In this document: positions 40,576 through 50,252 of the stretch, one piece after another
Layout: each line of letters starts with the position of its first letter
Numbering within the stretch: the first letter of the stretch is position 1
Assembly (NCBI RefSeq): GCF_013294115.1
Contig: NZ_JABSNP010000010.1
Coordinates: forward strand, 124,001-188,000
Reading direction: 5' to 3'
Length of the DNA stretch: 64,000 bases
Origin: Hymenobacter caeli
GTDB lineage: Bacteria; Bacteroidota; Bacteroidia; Cytophagales; Hymenobacteraceae
Position numbers and translations under genes: made by a program
Notes under the pieces: generated by a model
Databases searched by the model: none
The model's input: only the letters and a program-made list of their open reading frames with translations
What the model was told of the DNA's origin: nothing

Positions 40576-41730
40576 ATGGAAAACAACCCCAAAGGCCGCG
40601 TGCTCGTGGCCATGAGCGGTGGCATCGACTCGTCGGTGGCCGCCGTGCTCCTGCACGAGCAGGGCTACGAAGTGGTCGGCATGACCATGAAAACCTGGGA
40701 CTACGCCTCGGCGGGCGGGTCGAAAAAGGAAACCGGCTGCTGCTCCTTGGACAGCATCAACGACGCCCGGCAGATTGCCGTGGACCTGGGCTTCCCGCAC
40801 TACATCATCGACATCCGGGAGGAGTTCGGCGATTTTGTCATCAACAACTTCACCGACGAGTACCTGGCCGGGCGCACGCCCAACCCCTGCGTGCTCTGCA
40901 ACACCCACATCAAGTGGGACGCGCTGCTGCGCCGCGCCGACCAGCTCGGGTGCCAGTTCATCGCCACCGGCCACTACGCCCAGGTGCGGCAAGATGCGGC
41001 TACCGGCCGCTTCGTGGTCAGCAAAGGCCTGGACGACCACAAGGACCAGAGCTACGCGCTGTGGGGCGTGAGCCAGGCCAGCCTGGGCCGCACGCTGTTT
41101 CCGCTGGGCCAGCTGCGCAAAACCGCGATTTACGACGAGGCCCGCCGCCGCGGCTTCACCGCGCTGGTGAACAAGCCCGAGAGCTACGAAATCTGCTTCA
41201 TCCCCGACAACGATTACCGGGGCTTCCTGCGCCGGCGCGTGCCGGGCCTGGAGGCCCGCGTGGCCGGCGGCCGCTTCGTGGACCGCCATGGGGCCGAGCT
41301 GGGCCGCCACGAGGGCTACCCGTTTTACACCATCGGGCAGCGCAAGGGGCTGGGCATCGCGCTGGGCTTCCCGGCCTACGTCACGGAAATTCGGCCCGAC
41401 ACCAATGAGGTGGTGCTGGGCAACTACGACGAGCTGGCCAGCACGGCCACCGTGGTGGGCCAGCTCAACCCCGGCAAGTACGCCACCCTGGAAGGGCGCG
41501 GCCTGGTGCCGGCCGTGGTGAAAGTGCGCTACAACCACGACGGGGCCCCCGCGTTCCTGGAAGAAGTGGCCGGTAAAATCCACGTGTATTTCGAGGAGCC
41601 CGTGCACGCCATCACGCCGGGCCAGGCGGCCGTGTTTTACGAAGGCGACGACGTGCTGGGCGGCGGCTGGATTGAGCGCCACGTCATCGGCGAATTTCCC
41701 GTACCTTTTGCCCTGGCGGCAAGTAAGTAA
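40576..41730 (+). CDS. mnmA: tRNA-specific 2-thiouridylase
   Basis: The 384-residue enzyme has the PP-loop VAMSGGIDSSVAA (about 11-23), MTMKTWDY, NPCVLCNTHIKWDALL with one catalytic Cys, ATGHYAQV, KDQSYALWGVSQ, and SYEICFIPDNDYRGFL with the second catalytic Cys. The C-terminal beta domains include YTIGQRKGLGIALG. It thiolates U34 of tRNA-Lys, Glu and Gln. Start ATG 40576 is unambiguous. Confidence 0.95.
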   Translation: MENNPKGRVLVAMSGGIDSSVAAVLLHEQGYEVVGMTMKTWDYASAGGSKKETGCCSLDSINDARQIAVDLGFPHYIIDIREEFGDFVINNFTDEYLAGRTPNPCVLCNTHIKWDALLRRADQLGCQFIATGHYAQVRQDAATGRFVVSKGLDDHKDQSYALWGVSQASLGRTLFPLGQLRKTAIYDEARRRGFTALVNKPESYEICFIPDNDYRGFLRRRVPGLEARVAGGRFVDRHGAELGRHEGYPFYTIGQRKGLGIALGFPAYVTEIRPDTNEVVLGNYDELASTATVVGQLNPGKYATLEGRGLVPAVVKVRYNHDGAPAFLEEVAGKIHVYFEEPVHAITPGQAAVFYEGDDVLGGGWIERHVIGEFPVPFALAASK

Positions 41731-41740
41731 CCGCGTAATT

Positions 41741-41824
41741 AAAAACGAGGCGTGAAGAACGAGGAATTCTCAAGGAGAAATCGGGGCCGATTATGGTTGT
41801 TGCCTCGTTTTTGCTTGAGAAATT
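41741..41824 (+). other. Two interleaved inverted repeats after mnmA
   Basis: AAAAACGAGGC (41741-41751) can pair with GCCTCGTTTTT (41802-41812), and ATTCTCAAG (41766-41774) with CTTGAGAAT-like sequence at 41814-41822. The pairs interleave in the order A-B-A'-B', which allows either alternative hairpins or a pseudoknot. The T-run after the first pair could terminate mnmA transcription. Confidence 0.5.
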
Positions 41825-41898
41825 TTCATTCATTGCCAACGCTCACCCATTGATATTGCCTGTCGTTTGGTTTTCAATTTGTTAGCCTATTATATTTT

Positions 41899-42663
41899 AT
41901 GCGTTTGCTCTATACAATTATGGCCGCCGCCAGCACCGCCGGGGCCCTGCTGCTGGCCGGTTGCAGCAACAAGGACGCCGCCGCGCCCGACCTGGGCAAC
42001 GACTACTACCCGGTGGTGGTGGGCACCTACCGCGCTTACCAGGTGAACGACACCGTGTGGGCCAACGCCGTGGCCGCGGTGCCCGCGCCCTACCAGGTGC
42101 GCGAGGCCATTACGGGCACGTACACCGACGCCGCCGGCCAGCTCGCCTACCGCGTGGAGCACGCCCGCCGCGCCACCGCCAGCGCCGCCTGGGCCCCCGA
42201 CAGCACCTTTGCCCTGAGCGTGACCCCTAACGCCGTGGTGCTGAACCGCGGCAACCGGCGCACGGTGGAGGCCGTGTTTCCGGTGCGCGAAAACTACCTC
42301 TGGAACTTCAACGCCTACCAGGGCTTCAGCAGCATCACCCTGCCCCCGGCCGACACCGTGAACGCCCAGAACCGGCGCTACGACCGCGTGGGCCAGGCCC
42401 TGACTGTGCCTGTAGCCGGCGGCACCGCCCGCGCCTACGACGCCACCGCCACCGTGAGCGACGCCGGCGCGGCCGCCGCCGACGACCAGTGCAACCTGGT
42501 GGGCTACCAGCAGGTGCTGGCCCGCGGGGTGGGCCCCGTGCTACGCCGCCGCGTCAGCCTGAGCTTCCAGGTGCCCGGGGCCGGCGCTTGCGTGCGCAAC
42601 GGCTACCGCGCCACCAGCGGGGCCGTGCACCGCGAAACCCTGATTGACGCCGGCAAGCTGTAG
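41899..42663 (+). CDS. Hypothetical lipoprotein
   Basis: The 254-residue protein has a lipoprotein signal with lipobox LLAGC (Cys23) followed by SNKDAAAP. The mature part is a predicted beta-rich domain with YYPVVVGTYRAYQVNDTVW near its start, a pattern often seen in Bacteroidota surface lipoproteins with unknown roles. No catalytic motif is visible. The next gene, a subtilase, starts 133 bases downstream beyond a repeat array, so co-transcription is possible. Confidence 0.8.
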   Translation: MRLLYTIMAAASTAGALLLAGCSNKDAAAPDLGNDYYPVVVGTYRAYQVNDTVWANAVAAVPAPYQVREAITGTYTDAAGQLAYRVEHARRATASAAWAPDSTFALSVTPNAVVLNRGNRRTVEAVFPVRENYLWNFNAYQGFSSITLPPADTVNAQNRRYDRVGQALTVPVAGGTARAYDATATVSDAGAAAADDQCNLVGYQQVLARGVGPVLRRRVSLSFQVPGAGACVRNGYRATSGAVHRETLIDAGKL

Positions 42664-42699
42664 AAGCGATGGGTTGCTGGTTGGGGGCTTAGGGGTTAG

Positions 42700-42788
42700 T
42701 ATTAATTGTTGAGTTGTTTCCGAACGATTAACGCCCGATCCTTCCAAAACAACCAACAATTTAACCACCAACAACAGAACAATTAATT
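42700..42788. repeat. Degenerate inverted array, AACAATT word, before the subtilase gene
   Basis: The left side has ATTAATTGTTGAGTTGTTT and the right side has AACAACCAACAATTTAACC, CCAACAAC and AACAATTAATT in opposite orientation with 7-8-base spacing. The array stops 8 bases before the ATG at 42797. It uses the same word as the arrays at 32706 and 56651. Confidence 0.65.
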
Positions 42789-42796
42789 CGAATTAT

Positions 42797-44473
42797 ATGC
42801 GTGCGTTTTGGTTGCGGGCCCTGGCCCTGGTGGGAGCGGTGCTGCTGGGCGAAATGGCCCCGGCAGTGGCCCAGGGCACGGTGCGCCGCCACCTGGTGTA
42901 CTTCCGCGACAAGGCCGGTACGCCGTACCAGGTGGGCCAGCCGGCGGCGTTTTTGTCGGCCCGCGCCGTGGCGCGGCGGCAGCGCCAGGGCATCGCCGTC
43001 ACTCCCCGCGACCTGCCGGTGAGCCCCGCCTACCTGGCCCAGGTGCGGGCCGTGGCCGGGGCCCAGGTTGTGTACCCGTCGCGCTGGCTAAACGCCGTGC
43101 TGGTGGCCTGCGACTCCGCCGTGCTGGCCCGTGTGCAGGCCCTGCCCGCCGTGCGCCAGGCCACCACCCTCAGCCGGGGCCCCCGCCCGGCGGTCCCGCC
43201 GGCCGCGCCCACGCTGGCCCAAACCGCCCAGCAAACCCTCGTGCTGGGCACGCGCCCCGACTACGGCAAAACCTTCGCCCAGGACCAGCTCATCGGGGCC
43301 GTGGCCATGCACGACGCCGGCTACCGGGGCGAAGGAATGCAAATTGCCGTCTTCGACGCCGGCTTTCCGGGGGCCGACGCCGTGGTGCCGCTGCAACCCG
43401 TGTTCGCCCAGCAGCGCGTGCTCGGCACCCGCAACTTCGTGGACGGCGGCCCGCAGGTGTACGTGCGCAACAGCCACGGCACCAACTGCTTCTCGCTGAT
43501 TGGCGGCGAGCAGGCGGGCGTGTTCGTGGGCACGGCCCCGCGCGCTTCGTTCCACCTCTGCATCACCGAAGACGCCAACTCGGAGCGGCCGGTGGAGGAA
43601 GCCAACTGGCTGGCCGCCGCCGAATACGCCGACTCGGCGGGCGTGGACGTCATCAGCTCGTCGCTGGGCTACACCTCGTTCGACCCGCCCGCCGCGCCCC
43701 ACACCTACGCCGACCTGGACGGGCGCACGGCCATCGGCTCGCAGGCCGCCGCCATCGCCGCCCGCGTGGGCATGCTGGTGGTGAGCGCCGCCGGCAACGA
43801 AGGGGCCAGCGCCTGGCACTACGTGTCGGTGCCGGCCGACGCCGACTCCATCATTTCCGTCGGGGCCGTCGATTCGCTGCGCCGCCACGCCAGCTTCAGC
43901 TCCTACGGGCCCACGGCCGACGGGCGCCTCAAGCCCACGCTCGCGGCCATGGGCGTGGCCAGCGCGGTGGTGACGGCGGCCGGGGCCGTGGTGCGCGGCA
44001 GCGGCACGTCCTACGCCTGCCCCGAGCTGGCGGGGCTGGCGGCGGGCCTCTGGCAGGCCCACCCGCGGCTGTCGGCCCAGCAAATCATTTTGGCCCTCAC
44101 CCGCACCGCCTCGCAGGCCACCGCCCCCGACAACGTGCTGGGCTACGGCGTCCCCGACTTTGCGGCGGCCGACGCCTACGCCGCCACCCTGGTGCCGCCC
44201 GTGCCGCTGGGCCCGCCGCCCGCTCGCGTGCAGCTCTACCCCAACCCCACGCGCACCGGCCAGCTGCTGCTCGTGCTGCCCGCCGAATTGCAGGGCCAGG
44301 CCCTGGAAGTGCGCATCATCGACGCCCGCGGGGCCGTGGTGCGCCGCCAGGCGGTGGCCCCGGCCGGGCCCCAGGAAATCAGCGTTTCCGCCGGGGCGCT
44401 GGCCAAGGGCACTTACCTGTGCGAGGTGAGCGGGGGCGGCCAAAAGCAGGTGGTGCGCTTCGTGCAGCAGTAG
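42797..44473 (+). CDS. Secreted S8 family serine peptidase with T9SS sorting domain
   Basis: The 558-residue preproenzyme has a signal peptide (to about 26) and a propeptide (about 28-125). The subtilisin domain has Asp187 (AVFDAGFPG), His227 (NSHGTNCFS), oxyanion Asn334 (SAAGNEGA) and Ser405 (GSGTSYACPELAG). The last 85 residues form a type A T9SS sorting domain (VQLYPNPTRTGQLLLVL to YLCEVSGGGQKQVVRFVQQ). It should be exported by the type IX system and act outside the cell. The Ser motif is GTSYACP in place of the usual GTSMASP. Confidence 0.92.
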   Translation: MRAFWLRALALVGAVLLGEMAPAVAQGTVRRHLVYFRDKAGTPYQVGQPAAFLSARAVARRQRQGIAVTPRDLPVSPAYLAQVRAVAGAQVVYPSRWLNAVLVACDSAVLARVQALPAVRQATTLSRGPRPAVPPAAPTLAQTAQQTLVLGTRPDYGKTFAQDQLIGAVAMHDAGYRGEGMQIAVFDAGFPGADAVVPLQPVFAQQRVLGTRNFVDGGPQVYVRNSHGTNCFSLIGGEQAGVFVGTAPRASFHLCITEDANSERPVEEANWLAAAEYADSAGVDVISSSLGYTSFDPPAAPHTYADLDGRTAIGSQAAAIAARVGMLVVSAAGNEGASAWHYVSVPADADSIISVGAVDSLRRHASFSSYGPTADGRLKPTLAAMGVASAVVTAAGAVVRGSGTSYACPELAGLAAGLWQAHPRLSAQQIILALTRTASQATAPDNVLGYGVPDFAAADAYAATLVPPVPLGPPPARVQLYPNPTRTGQLLLVLPAELQGQALEVRIIDARGAVVRRQAVAPAGPQEISVSAGALAKGTYLCEVSGGGQKQVVRFVQQ

Positions 44474-44597
44474 GCCATCGAACGACAAGGCAGCAACGGT
44501 GGCGCGGCAATGGCGCGGCCGGGCAACGCCGCGGGCCCCGCCCGCGTCATTGCCGCCCGCGGCGGGCCGGGGCCCCGCGCCAACCGCCTGCCCAACT

Positions 44598-46004
44598 TTA
44601 CTGCATGAACACCGGCCGAATCAGGTTTTCAAAGGTGAAAATCTCGTCCCACTTGGCCTGGGTGAGGAGCCCGCGCTCGGTTACGGCGATGTCGTGCACC
44701 GACTTGCCGGTGGCCAGGGCCTCTTTGGCGAGGCCGGCGCTGGCCTCGTAGCCCAGCACGGGGTTGAGCTGCGTGACGATGCCGATGCTGTTGTACACCA
44801 GGGCGGCGGCGTGCGCGGCGTTGGCCGTGATGCCGGCCACGCACTTCTCGCGCAGCGTGTCGCAGGCGTTGGTCATGTACGAAATGGAGGTGAACAGGGC
44901 GAAGGAAATCACCGGCTCCATCACGTTGAGCTGCAGCTGGCCCGCCTCGGCGGCCATCGTCACCGTGAGGTCGGCCCCGATGACGTAGAAGGCCGTTTGG
45001 TTCACCACCTCGGGCACCACCGGGTTCACCTTGCCGGGCATGATGCTGGAGCCTGGCTGCAAGGCCGGCAGGTTCAGCTCGTTGAAGCCGCAGCGGGGGC
45101 CCGAGCTGAGCAGCCGCAGGTCGTTGCAGATCTTGCTCAGCTTCACCGCCGTGCGCTTCAGCACGCCCGAGAGCTGCACGTAGGCCCCCGTGTCGTAGGT
45201 GGCCTCGATGAGGTCGCCGGCCAGCAGCAGGTCCAGGCCCGTCACGGCCCGCAGGTGCTGCGTGACGAGGCCCGCGTAGCCGGGCGGCGTGTTCACGCCG
45301 GTGCCGATGGCGGTGGCCCCCATGTTGATTTCGCAGATGAGCCGGCGCGAGTCGTCGATGCGCAGCAGCTCCTCGCGCAGGTTGGTGGCGAAGGCGCGGA
45401 ACTCGTCGCCCAGGCTCATCGGCACGGCGTCCTGGAGCTGGGTGCGGCCCATCTTCAGCACGTTGCGAAACTCCTCGCCCTTGGCGGCGAAGGCCTCGGC
45501 GAGGCGGGCGAGGGCCTCGCGGTAGCCCACGAGCTTGTTGTTGAGGGCGATGCGGAAGGCGGTGGGGTAGGCGTCGTTGGTGCTCTGCGAGCGGTTTACG
45601 TGGTCGTTGGGGTGGCAGTACTGGTAGGCCCCCTTGGGGTGGCCCAGCGCCTCCAGGGCCACGTTGGCAATCACCTCGTTGGCGTTCATGTTCACCGACG
45701 TGCCGGCCCCGCCCTGGATCATGTCGGTGCGGAACTGGTCGTTGAACGCGCCGCTGGCCACCCGGTCGCAGGCGGCTACGATGGCGTCGGCAATGCCGGC
45801 GTCGAGCACGCCCAGCTCCTTGTTGGCCAGCGCGGCCCCTTTTTTCACGAAGGCCAGGGCCTGCACAAACAGCGGCTCCGACTGGATGGGGATGCCCGTG
45901 ATGCGGAAGTTTTCCAGGGCCCGCAGCGTCTGGATGCCGTAGTACACGTCGTTGGGCAGGCTGCGCTCGCCCAGAAAATCGTGCTCGATGCGGTTGGTGC
46001 TCAT
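44598..46004 (-). CDS. aspA: Aspartate ammonia-lyase
   Basis: The 468-residue protein belongs to the fumarase/aspartase superfamily: [25 protein letters not shown] at the start, [29 protein letters not shown], and the signature [11 protein letters not shown] (about 322-332). The start IEHDFLGE and the [17 protein letters not shown] segment point to aspartase rather than fumarase C. It converts aspartate to fumarate and ammonia. The ATG at 46004 fits the family. It converges on the subtilase gene. Confidence 0.9.
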   Translation of the reverse strand: MSTNRIEHDFLGERSLPNDVYYGIQTLRALENFRITGIPIQSEPLFVQALAFVKKGAALANKELGVLDAGIADAIVAACDRVASGAFNDQFRTDMIQGGAGTSVNMNANEVIANVALEALGHPKGAYQYCHPNDHVNRSQSTNDAYPTAFRIALNNKLVGYREALARLAEAFAAKGEEFRNVLKMGRTQLQDAVPMSLGDEFRAFATNLREELLRIDDSRRLICEINMGATAIGTGVNTPPGYAGLVTQHLRAVTGLDLLLAGDLIEATYDTGAYVQLSGVLKRTAVKLSKICNDLRLLSSGPRCGFNELNLPALQPGSSIMPGKVNPVVPEVVNQTAFYVIGADLTVTMAAEAGQLQLNVMEPVISFALFTSISYMTNACDTLREKCVAGITANAAHAAALVYNSIGIVTQLNPVLGYEASAGLAKEALATGKSVHDIAVTERGLLTQAKWDEIFTFENLIRPVFMQ

Positions 46005-46132
46005 GCTGGGAAGGGGAGGAGAGAAGAAAAGGGAACGGTAGCGCTTCTACGCAAAACCCGCCCGGACCGCCCGCTTTGGCCCGGGCGGGCCCCGCCGGGC
46101 CACCCGGGCCAGGGCCTCGGCTTCCCTGTGGC

Positions 46133-46140
46133 CAAAAATA
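46133..46140 (-). promoter_or_regulatory. Possible aspA -7 promoter box TATTTTTG
   Basis: Minus-strand TATTTTTG fits TAnnTTTG, 128 bases upstream of the aspA ATG. The long leader makes this assignment uncertain. Confidence 0.4.
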
Positions 46141-46256
46141 TTAGCCAAGGGGCCTCGATTACTAATATTAGTAAGAAAATAAAGCCCTAAATTAGCGCCG
46201 CCGCGCACTAATGGCGGCACTTACCGGTTAGTAAATCGTACCAAAACCCGCGTGTT

Positions 46257-46586
46257 ATGCTGCAAATGATGATTACCAAGCGCATTGGCCGCCGCCAGTT
46301 TCACTTCACCGTGCAGGGCAGCAACTTCCACGAAACCGTGGCCGAGTACGACCGCCTGAGCTTCCCCGACGTGGCCGCCTGCGGCCTCTGCGGCTCCGAC
46401 AACCTCGACCTGACCAGCCGCGTGGCCCAGGGCAAGTTCAAGTACACCTCCATAAAGTGTTTGAGCTGCCGCGGCGACCTCACCTTTGGCAAGAACAAAG
46501 ACGACGAGCAGAGCTACTTCCTGCGCAAGAAGGACAGCGGCGAACTAGACTGGCGCGCCTACGAAAAAGCCGTCGAGAAGGCTTAG
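46257..46586 (+). CDS. Small zinc-ribbon protein
   Basis: The 109-residue protein has one four-Cys zinc ribbon: Cys42 and Cys45 (ACGLCGSDNL), Cys68 and Cys71 (IKCLSCRGDLTFG). A charged tail follows (NKDDEQSYFLRKKDSGELDWRAYEKAVEKA). The IKCLSC-x-x-x-LTFG pattern recalls small phage-type nucleic acid-binding zinc ribbons, but I cannot name a family. It has no neighbour on its strand and its own strong terminator, so it is a single-gene unit. Confidence 0.75.
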   Translation: MLQMMITKRIGRRQFHFTVQGSNFHETVAEYDRLSFPDVAACGLCGSDNLDLTSRVAQGKFKYTSIKCLSCRGDLTFGKNKDDEQSYFLRKKDSGELDWRAYEKAVEKA

Positions 46587-46608
46587 GAGCAGATTTTGTT
46601 AAAATAAA

Positions 46609-46638
46609 GGCCGTCAAGCTCAGCTTGACGGCCTTTTT
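46609..46638 (+). terminator. Rho-independent terminator after the zinc-ribbon gene
   Basis: Stem GGCCGTCAAG/CTTGACGGCC with loop CTCAG, followed by TTTTT. It lies 22 bases after the stop. Confidence 0.9.
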
Positions 46639-46656
46639 GCATCGATGAATGCTCTC

Positions 46657-48222
46657 TTAATCCAGCAGCGCGGCCACGGCTTCGGCCACCCGTTCGCCGT
46701 CCATGGCGGCGCTCACGATGCCGCCGGCGTAGCCCGCGCCCTCCCCGCACGGAAACAGGCCCCGCACCACCGGGTGCTGCAAGGTGTGCTGGTCGCGCGG
46801 GATGCGCACCGGCGACGAGGTGCGGCTTTCCACGCCCACGATTTGGGCGGCGTTGGTGGCGTAGCCGGGTATTTTGCGGCCGAAGCTGGCGAAGCCCTGG
46901 CGCAGGCGCTCGGCCAGCGGGGCCCCCAGCACGTCGTCCATGCGCACCGGCACCAGGCCGGGCTGGTAGGAGGTTTCGAGCAGCTGGATGGAGGGTTTGT
47001 TCTTCAGAAAATCGCCCAGCAGCTGGGCCGGGGCCCGCTGGGTGCCGCCGGCCGCCTGGCAGGCCCGCTGCTCCAGCGCCTGCTGGAAGCGCAGGCCGGC
47101 CAGGGCCCCGTGCTGCGCCACGTCGAGGTCCTCTAATTCCACGGCCGCCACGATGCCCGAGTTGGCAAAGCGCGAGTCGCGGCGGCTGGGGCTCATGCCG
47201 TTCACCACCACCTCGCCGGGGGCCGTGGCCGCGGGCACGATGAAGCCGCCCGGGCACATGCAAAACGAAAACACGCCCCGCTGGCGGCCCTGCACCTCGG
47301 TTTGCTGCACCAGGGCGTAGGAGGCGGCCGGCAGCAGCCCGCGCGCGGGCCGGCGGTACTGGGCGCGGTCAATCAGCTCCTGGGGGTGCTCCACGCGCAC
47401 GCCCAGGGCGAAGGGCTTGGCCTCGATGAGCACCCCGCGCCGGTGCAGCAGCTCGTAAATGTCGCGGGCCGAGTGGCCGGTGGCCAGCACCGTGGCGTCG
47501 GCCGTCAGGGCCGCGCCGTCGGCCAGCACCACGCCGCGCAGCCGGTTGTTTTCCAGGATAAAATCCGTCACCCGGGCCCCGAAGCGCACCTCGCCGCCCG
47601 CGCCGGTGATGGCCTCGCGCAGGGCCTGCACCACGGCGGGCAGCTTGTTGGTGCCGATGTGGGGGTGGGCGTCGACCAGGATGTCGGGCGTGGCCCCGTG
47701 CTGCACCAGGCGGCGCAGCACCCGGCCCACGTCGCCGCGCTTGGTGGCGCGGGTGTAAAGCTTGCCGTCGGAATAGGTGCCCGCCCCGCCCTCGCCGAAG
47801 CAGTAGTTCGAGTCGGGGTCCACGGTCTGCTCTTTGTTGAGGGCGGCCAGGTCGCGGCGGCGGGCCCGCACGTCTTTGCCGCGCTCCAGCACGACGGGTT
47901 TAAGGCCCAGCTCGATGCAGCGCAGGGCGGCGAACAGCCCCGCCGGCCCGGCCCCCACGACGAGCACCGTGCGCCGGGCCTGGGCCACGCCCGGGTAACG
48001 AAACCAGGGCCCGAACAGCTCCGCCGGCGGGGCCCCGCGGTACACGTCGGCCCGCAGGCGCACCAGCGGCTGCCGCCCCCGCGCGTCAATCGAGCGCTTG
48101 CGCAAATGCACGAAATCGGCCTCGCCGGGCCGCAGGCCGGCCTGCCGCAGGATGGCCTCGTAGCGGGCAAACTCGTCAAAGGCCACCTCGGGCGGCAGCA
48201 GTATTTCCAGTTCTTGCTTCAT
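46657..48222 (-). CDS. FAD-dependent dehydrogenase, COG2509 type
   Basis: The 521-residue flavoprotein starts with a small domain (about 1-85; FVHLRKRSIDARG). A Rossmann FAD site follows, VLVVGAGPAGLFAALRCIELG, then CFGEGGAGTYSDGKLYTR, a second ATGHSARDIYELL dinucleotide motif and the C-terminal GLFPCGEGAGYAGGIVSAAMDG. This is the architecture of uncharacterised FAD-dependent dehydrogenases widespread in bacteria. The substrate is not known. ATG 48222 is chosen because the upstream part of the frame is not family-like. Confidence 0.88.
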   Translation of the reverse strand: MKQELEILLPPEVAFDEFARYEAILRQAGLRPGEADFVHLRKRSIDARGRQPLVRLRADVYRGAPPAELFGPWFRYPGVAQARRTVLVVGAGPAGLFAALRCIELGLKPVVLERGKDVRARRRDLAALNKEQTVDPDSNYCFGEGGAGTYSDGKLYTRATKRGDVGRVLRRLVQHGATPDILVDAHPHIGTNKLPAVVQALREAITGAGGEVRFGARVTDFILENNRLRGVVLADGAALTADATVLATGHSARDIYELLHRRGVLIEAKPFALGVRVEHPQELIDRAQYRRPARGLLPAASYALVQQTEVQGRQRGVFSFCMCPGGFIVPAATAPGEVVVNGMSPSRRDSRFANSGIVAAVELEDLDVAQHGALAGLRFQQALEQRACQAAGGTQRAPAQLLGDFLKNKPSIQLLETSYQPGLVPVRMDDVLGAPLAERLRQGFASFGRKIPGYATNAAQIVGVESRTSSPVRIPRDQHTLQHPVVRGLFPCGEGAGYAGGIVSAAMDGERVAEAVAALLD

Positions 48223-48442
48223 GTGGCGGGGGCGGAAGGTAGTTATCCTTCGGCCCGCAAAGGTCGGCACGGACAGCGGGTTTTGGCCGGTGCCACGTCA
48301 ATCCGCACGCGAAACGTGTTACACGCAAAATGAACAGCCTCTACACCGCCGTTCAATGGTCGTTAAGCGCGCCACTTCGGGGGGGTGCGGGTGAAGTCGC
48401 GCTACCACGACGGCACTGTGCCCCACTGCACGCGCGCCGCTG

Positions 48443-49312
48443 CTAATTGCGGTGGGCTACGCACATGAGCGTCAGGGCGCTGTCGTCGGAGCCAGGGTTA
48501 CGGCCCGAGAGCAGGTTGCCCAGCCGGTATTTTAGCTCGGCTTTTCCTTTGCGCCCTTGCAGCACCTCCGCGCCCAGTTCGTGGTTGTGGGGGTACACCG
48601 CCACTTCAAAGCCCATTGGCTGCAACGTGCCTTGGAACATCTCCTTCGTTACCCCGTGCCCCGGCTTGTGGTGCAGCTCGCAAGCCAGCCCCCATTGCTG
48701 CTGGCTGTCGGTTTTGTGGAAGCCGCGGCCCGTGAGCTTGTACAGAATAAGCCGCCCGTCCCAAAGCAGCTTGGCCATTCCCTTGTAGTCCCAGGCGCTG
48801 CGCTGCGGGTCGTGGTCGGTCACGAGCAAGCCCCCGGGCTTCACCAGGCGGGCCGCTTCGGCGAGCACCGCCGCCATGTCTTCGCAGTGGTGCAGGGCCG
48901 CGTTGAGCACCACGATGTCGGCAAAGCCCGACACGAAGGGCAGCGACGTTGCGTCGGCGAGCACGGTAGTGTAGCCCAGCTGCTTGGCCAACTCCAACGA
49001 GCCGGGCGCTACGTCGACGCCGATGAGCAGCTTGGGTTTGCCCTGGAGGGTAGCAAATACGTTGCCCGGCCCGCAACCGATGTCCACCACCACTTTGTCG
49101 GTCCAGTCGCCCAACGCCGCCTGCCACCGGCTGCGAAACGACTCGCTCCGGTGGCAGTAGGTGAGGTATTCCTGCGCCCACTCCGGGTGGTTGAAATAGT
49201 ACGCATTGGCCCGCAAGCCTTCGGAGGCAGAACGGATGGGTATTTCCACGTAATGTTCTTGCACTTGCACGTCGGCGTCCGAACGCAGAAACGGAGTAAT
49301 TTTTGAAAGCAT
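48443..49312 (-). CDS. Class I SAM-dependent methyltransferase
   Basis: The 289-residue protein has SAM-binding motif I VVVDIGCGPGNVFA, an acidic end of strand two (LIGVDVAPGSLELAKQLG), VLADATSLPFVSGFADIVVLNAALHH and motif III VKPGGLLVTDHDP. The N- and C-terminal extensions contain conserved-looking His residues. The acceptor is unknown. The upstream region is unusually AT-rich. The gene itself has typical GC content. Confidence 0.87.
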   Translation of the reverse strand: MLSKITPFLRSDADVQVQEHYVEIPIRSASEGLRANAYYFNHPEWAQEYLTYCHRSESFRSRWQAALGDWTDKVVVDIGCGPGNVFATLQGKPKLLIGVDVAPGSLELAKQLGYTTVLADATSLPFVSGFADIVVLNAALHHCEDMAAVLAEAARLVKPGGLLVTDHDPQRSAWDYKGMAKLLWDGRLILYKLTGRGFHKTDSQQQWGLACELHHKPGHGVTKEMFQGTLQPMGFEVAVYPHNHELGAEVLQGRKGKAELKYRLGNLLSGRNPGSDDSALTLMCVAHRN

Positions 49313-49505
49313 GAGATTTGAATTAAGAAGAAAAACAATACTTAACCAGCCTTATCCCCCAGACCTACTTATAGTATGATACTTACCGAAGTAATTGTTG
49401 AGGTTAATTATTTCTACCTAAGTAGATATTTGTAAATATATAACTTTAACTTAATAAATTAAAATTTTCTTTTGTTTAATTATTCGTTTGTATGTGTTTA
49501 TTGCC
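49313..49505. other. AT-rich intergenic region
   Basis: These 193 bases between two divergent genes are far more AT-rich than the surroundings, with stretches such as AAATATATAAC and TTAATAAATTAAAATT. I see no exact TAnnTTTG box in either direction and no hairpin of note. It likely holds promoters for the methyltransferase and for the AT-richer orphan gene. Confidence 0.5.
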
Positions 49506-50252
49506 ATGATGCTGTTTAGAAAATTGCTAAAATTTCCTACATTATTTCTATTATTGGTTGCAAGCTCCTGGGTCAGTAGCGTTGGTGCGCAAACTTATTA
49601 CTTGCATTCCTTCGACGGGGCTTCTGTGCAGGTGCGAGTAATGCCGCGACCCTCCGTTAACGCATTAGCAATTATTTGCTCACTGGATACAGTGTTTCTA
49701 TACGATTGCTGGGCTCTTGACCAGGTTAAGGCGGTAGGCCAACGGTTTTTGCAGGTTGCCTACGCCGTTCGGGCCGGGTCTAACGAAGGACTGGGGAACA
49801 CGGTCCTGTTCTGCGTCGATAAAGGCAAGTTGCAGCAGGCGCTGAAAGCGAGAACCTTTCGCAGCTACGACGTGAGAAACCTAACCCATGTACTCGGCAA
49901 CCCGGACGAATACGAGCTGTTTGAAGCACGACTATTCCTCTTGGGCACCAATGCGAATAATTACCAGGTCAAATTCATCATTCACGACGAAAGCCGTTCC
50001 CAGAGTGCCCCTGCTACCAATCATACCACCGCCAAGCAATTAATTACGGGCTTTGACCCGGCCCGCCAAATCTTTTCCAGTGCCCAGAAAAAAATCGCCG
50101 GACCTTTTTATGTTACTGACCCGAAAACGAAACAAATAATTAAGCTGAGCACTAAGGAAAAGGTACCGTTTATAGCTTTGGATAACACCCCGTACTGTTT
50201 TATTAAAGGGAAATGGTACGAGGAAGCCAGCACCGGAAAGCAGCAGAAATAA
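49506..50252 (+). CDS. Orphan secreted protein, AT-richer than its surroundings
   Basis: The protein of about 248 residues has a signal peptide (FPTLFLLLVASSWVSSVGAQ). The mature part has YYLHSFDGASVQVRVMPRP and near its end KKIAGPFYVTDPKTKQIIKLSTKEKVPF. I recognise no domain. Codons are much less GC-biased than in flanking genes, which points to recent acquisition. ATG codons at 49506 and 49509 are both suitable; the in-frame TTG at 49488 is less likely. Confidence 0.72.
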   Translation: MMLFRKLLKFPTLFLLLVASSWVSSVGAQTYYLHSFDGASVQVRVMPRPSVNALAIICSLDTVFLYDCWALDQVKAVGQRFLQVAYAVRAGSNEGLGNTVLFCVDKGKLQQALKARTFRSYDVRNLTHVLGNPDEYELFEARLFLLGTNANNYQVKFIIHDESRSQSAPATNHTTAKQLITGFDPARQIFSSAQKKIAGPFYVTDPKTKQIIKLSTKEKVPFIALDNTPYCFIKGKWYEEASTGKQQK

